From an uncultured Anaeroplasmataceae bacterium (GTDB taxonomy: Bacteria > Bacillota_I > Bacilli_A > Acholeplasmatales > Anaeroplasmataceae), in NCBI GenBank assembly GCA_910579215.1, contig CAJTTN010000005.1, positions 118,248-123,888 on the forward strand: 5,641 nt of DNA, in the 5' to 3' direction. Position numbers and translations under genes: made by a program. The notes below the pieces were generated by a model. That model had not been told where the DNA came from. It saw only the letters and a list, made by a program, of their open reading frames with translations, and did no database searches. This document shows positions 5,331-5,641 of the stretch, piece after piece. The first letter of the stretch is position 1, and each line of letters starts with the position of its first letter.

Positions 5331-5641
5331 ATGTTGGACCCAAAGGAAATAAACAGGCTGTTACTTCGGATAGCAAAGGAAGACGAGAAAGCATTAGAGG
5401 AGCTGTATGATAAAACATATGGATTAATGGTAAGTATAGCAGTAAAGGAGTTAAAGGAAAAGAGCTGTGCAAATGATGTAGTATCAGAAGCATATGTAAA
5501 GATATATCAAAAGATAAAGCAGTTTGATGGGAAAAGAAATGGGATAGATTGGATCTATCAAATCGTGAAGAATCAAGCAAGAGATTATAATAGGTGGTAT
5601 ATAAAGCAGACAGAGGAATACGATGATACGAGCTATGTAAT
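5331..5641 (+). CDS. ECF-type RNA polymerase sigma factor, N-terminal part (cut by window edge)
   Basis: The frame is open from ATG 5331 to the window end (103 codons), with AGGAG at 5318-5322 and 8-nt spacing. Residues about 22-85 match the sigma-70 region 2 pattern: ALEELYDKTYGLMVSIA, then a DVVSEAYVKIYQKI helix (the usual DxxQEtFxkv position), then DGKRNGIDWIYQIVKNQARDYNRW (the usual WLxxIarNxxxDxxR position, here W-I-Y-Q-I-V-K-N-Q-A-R-D-Y). Region 2 binds core polymerase and the -10 element. Region 4 and any following anti-sigma gene are beyond the window. Seven of nine Ile codons are ATA and none ATT, unlike rpsI, where seven of eight are ATT. This may reflect low expression or different ancestry. 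Confidence 0.88.
   Translation, partial: MLDPKEINRLLLRIAKEDEKALEELYDKTYGLMVSIAVKELKEKSCANDVVSEAYVKIYQKIKQFDGKRNGIDWIYQIVKNQARDYNRWYIKQTEEYDDTSYV

Noticed and set aside
5329..5580. 83-codon minus-strand open frame
   Set aside because: It is the antisense shadow of the ECF sigma gene, whose plus-strand frame has a ribosome site, a promoter and sigma region 2 motifs.

Overview
The window is AT-rich, with strong AGGAGG-type ribosome binding sites, TTGACA/TATAAT-like promoters and an rplM-rpsI operon of the Bacillota type. It suggests a low-G+C Gram-positive bacterium. The style of the ribosomal proteins and of the 7TM sensor kinase would fit an Erysipelotrichia- or Clostridia-like gut anaerobe, but that placement is inference and weak.

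Layout. Positions 1-153 are the 5' end of an insertion sequence, probably IS3 family. Only the first 15 codons of its first transposase ORF (minus strand) are inside the window, together with the leader and the terminal inverted repeat. About 20 bp away, 173-2877 (minus) is a two-gene operon: an OmpR-type response regulator followed, with an ATGA overlap, by a large membrane histidine kinase with an extracellular domain and seven further membrane helices (7TMR-DISM-like). Divergent from it, 2957-3911 (plus) is rplM-rpsI (ribosomal proteins L13 and S9), with a strong promoter, a leader hairpin touching the rplM Shine-Dalgarno sequence and a bidirectional terminator. That terminator is shared with a convergent gene at 3981-5024 (minus), an unrecognised six-helix membrane protein with a possible PH-like cytoplasmic domain. 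After a 306-bp gap without a credible gene, an ECF sigma factor gene starts at 5331 (plus) behind a near-perfect sigma-A-type promoter and runs off the window end.

How the parts relate. The kinase and regulator form one signalling pair with an unknown stimulus; no target gene is evident. The ribosomal operon is housekeeping. The membrane protein and the sigma factor are divergent neighbours, but nothing seen ties them functionally.

The most interesting signal is in the insertion sequence. Its outer end (130-153) is complementary to the transposase ribosome binding site region (47-70). The four wobble positions are all G-U in the transposase-sense RNA and would be A-C mismatches in the opposite strand. 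The element lies in the same direction as the kinase operon, with no convincing terminator between them. Read-through transcripts should therefore fold so as to hide the transposase start, while a transcript begun inside the element would not. This looks like a shield against outside transcription, analogous to those known in IS10 and IS50.
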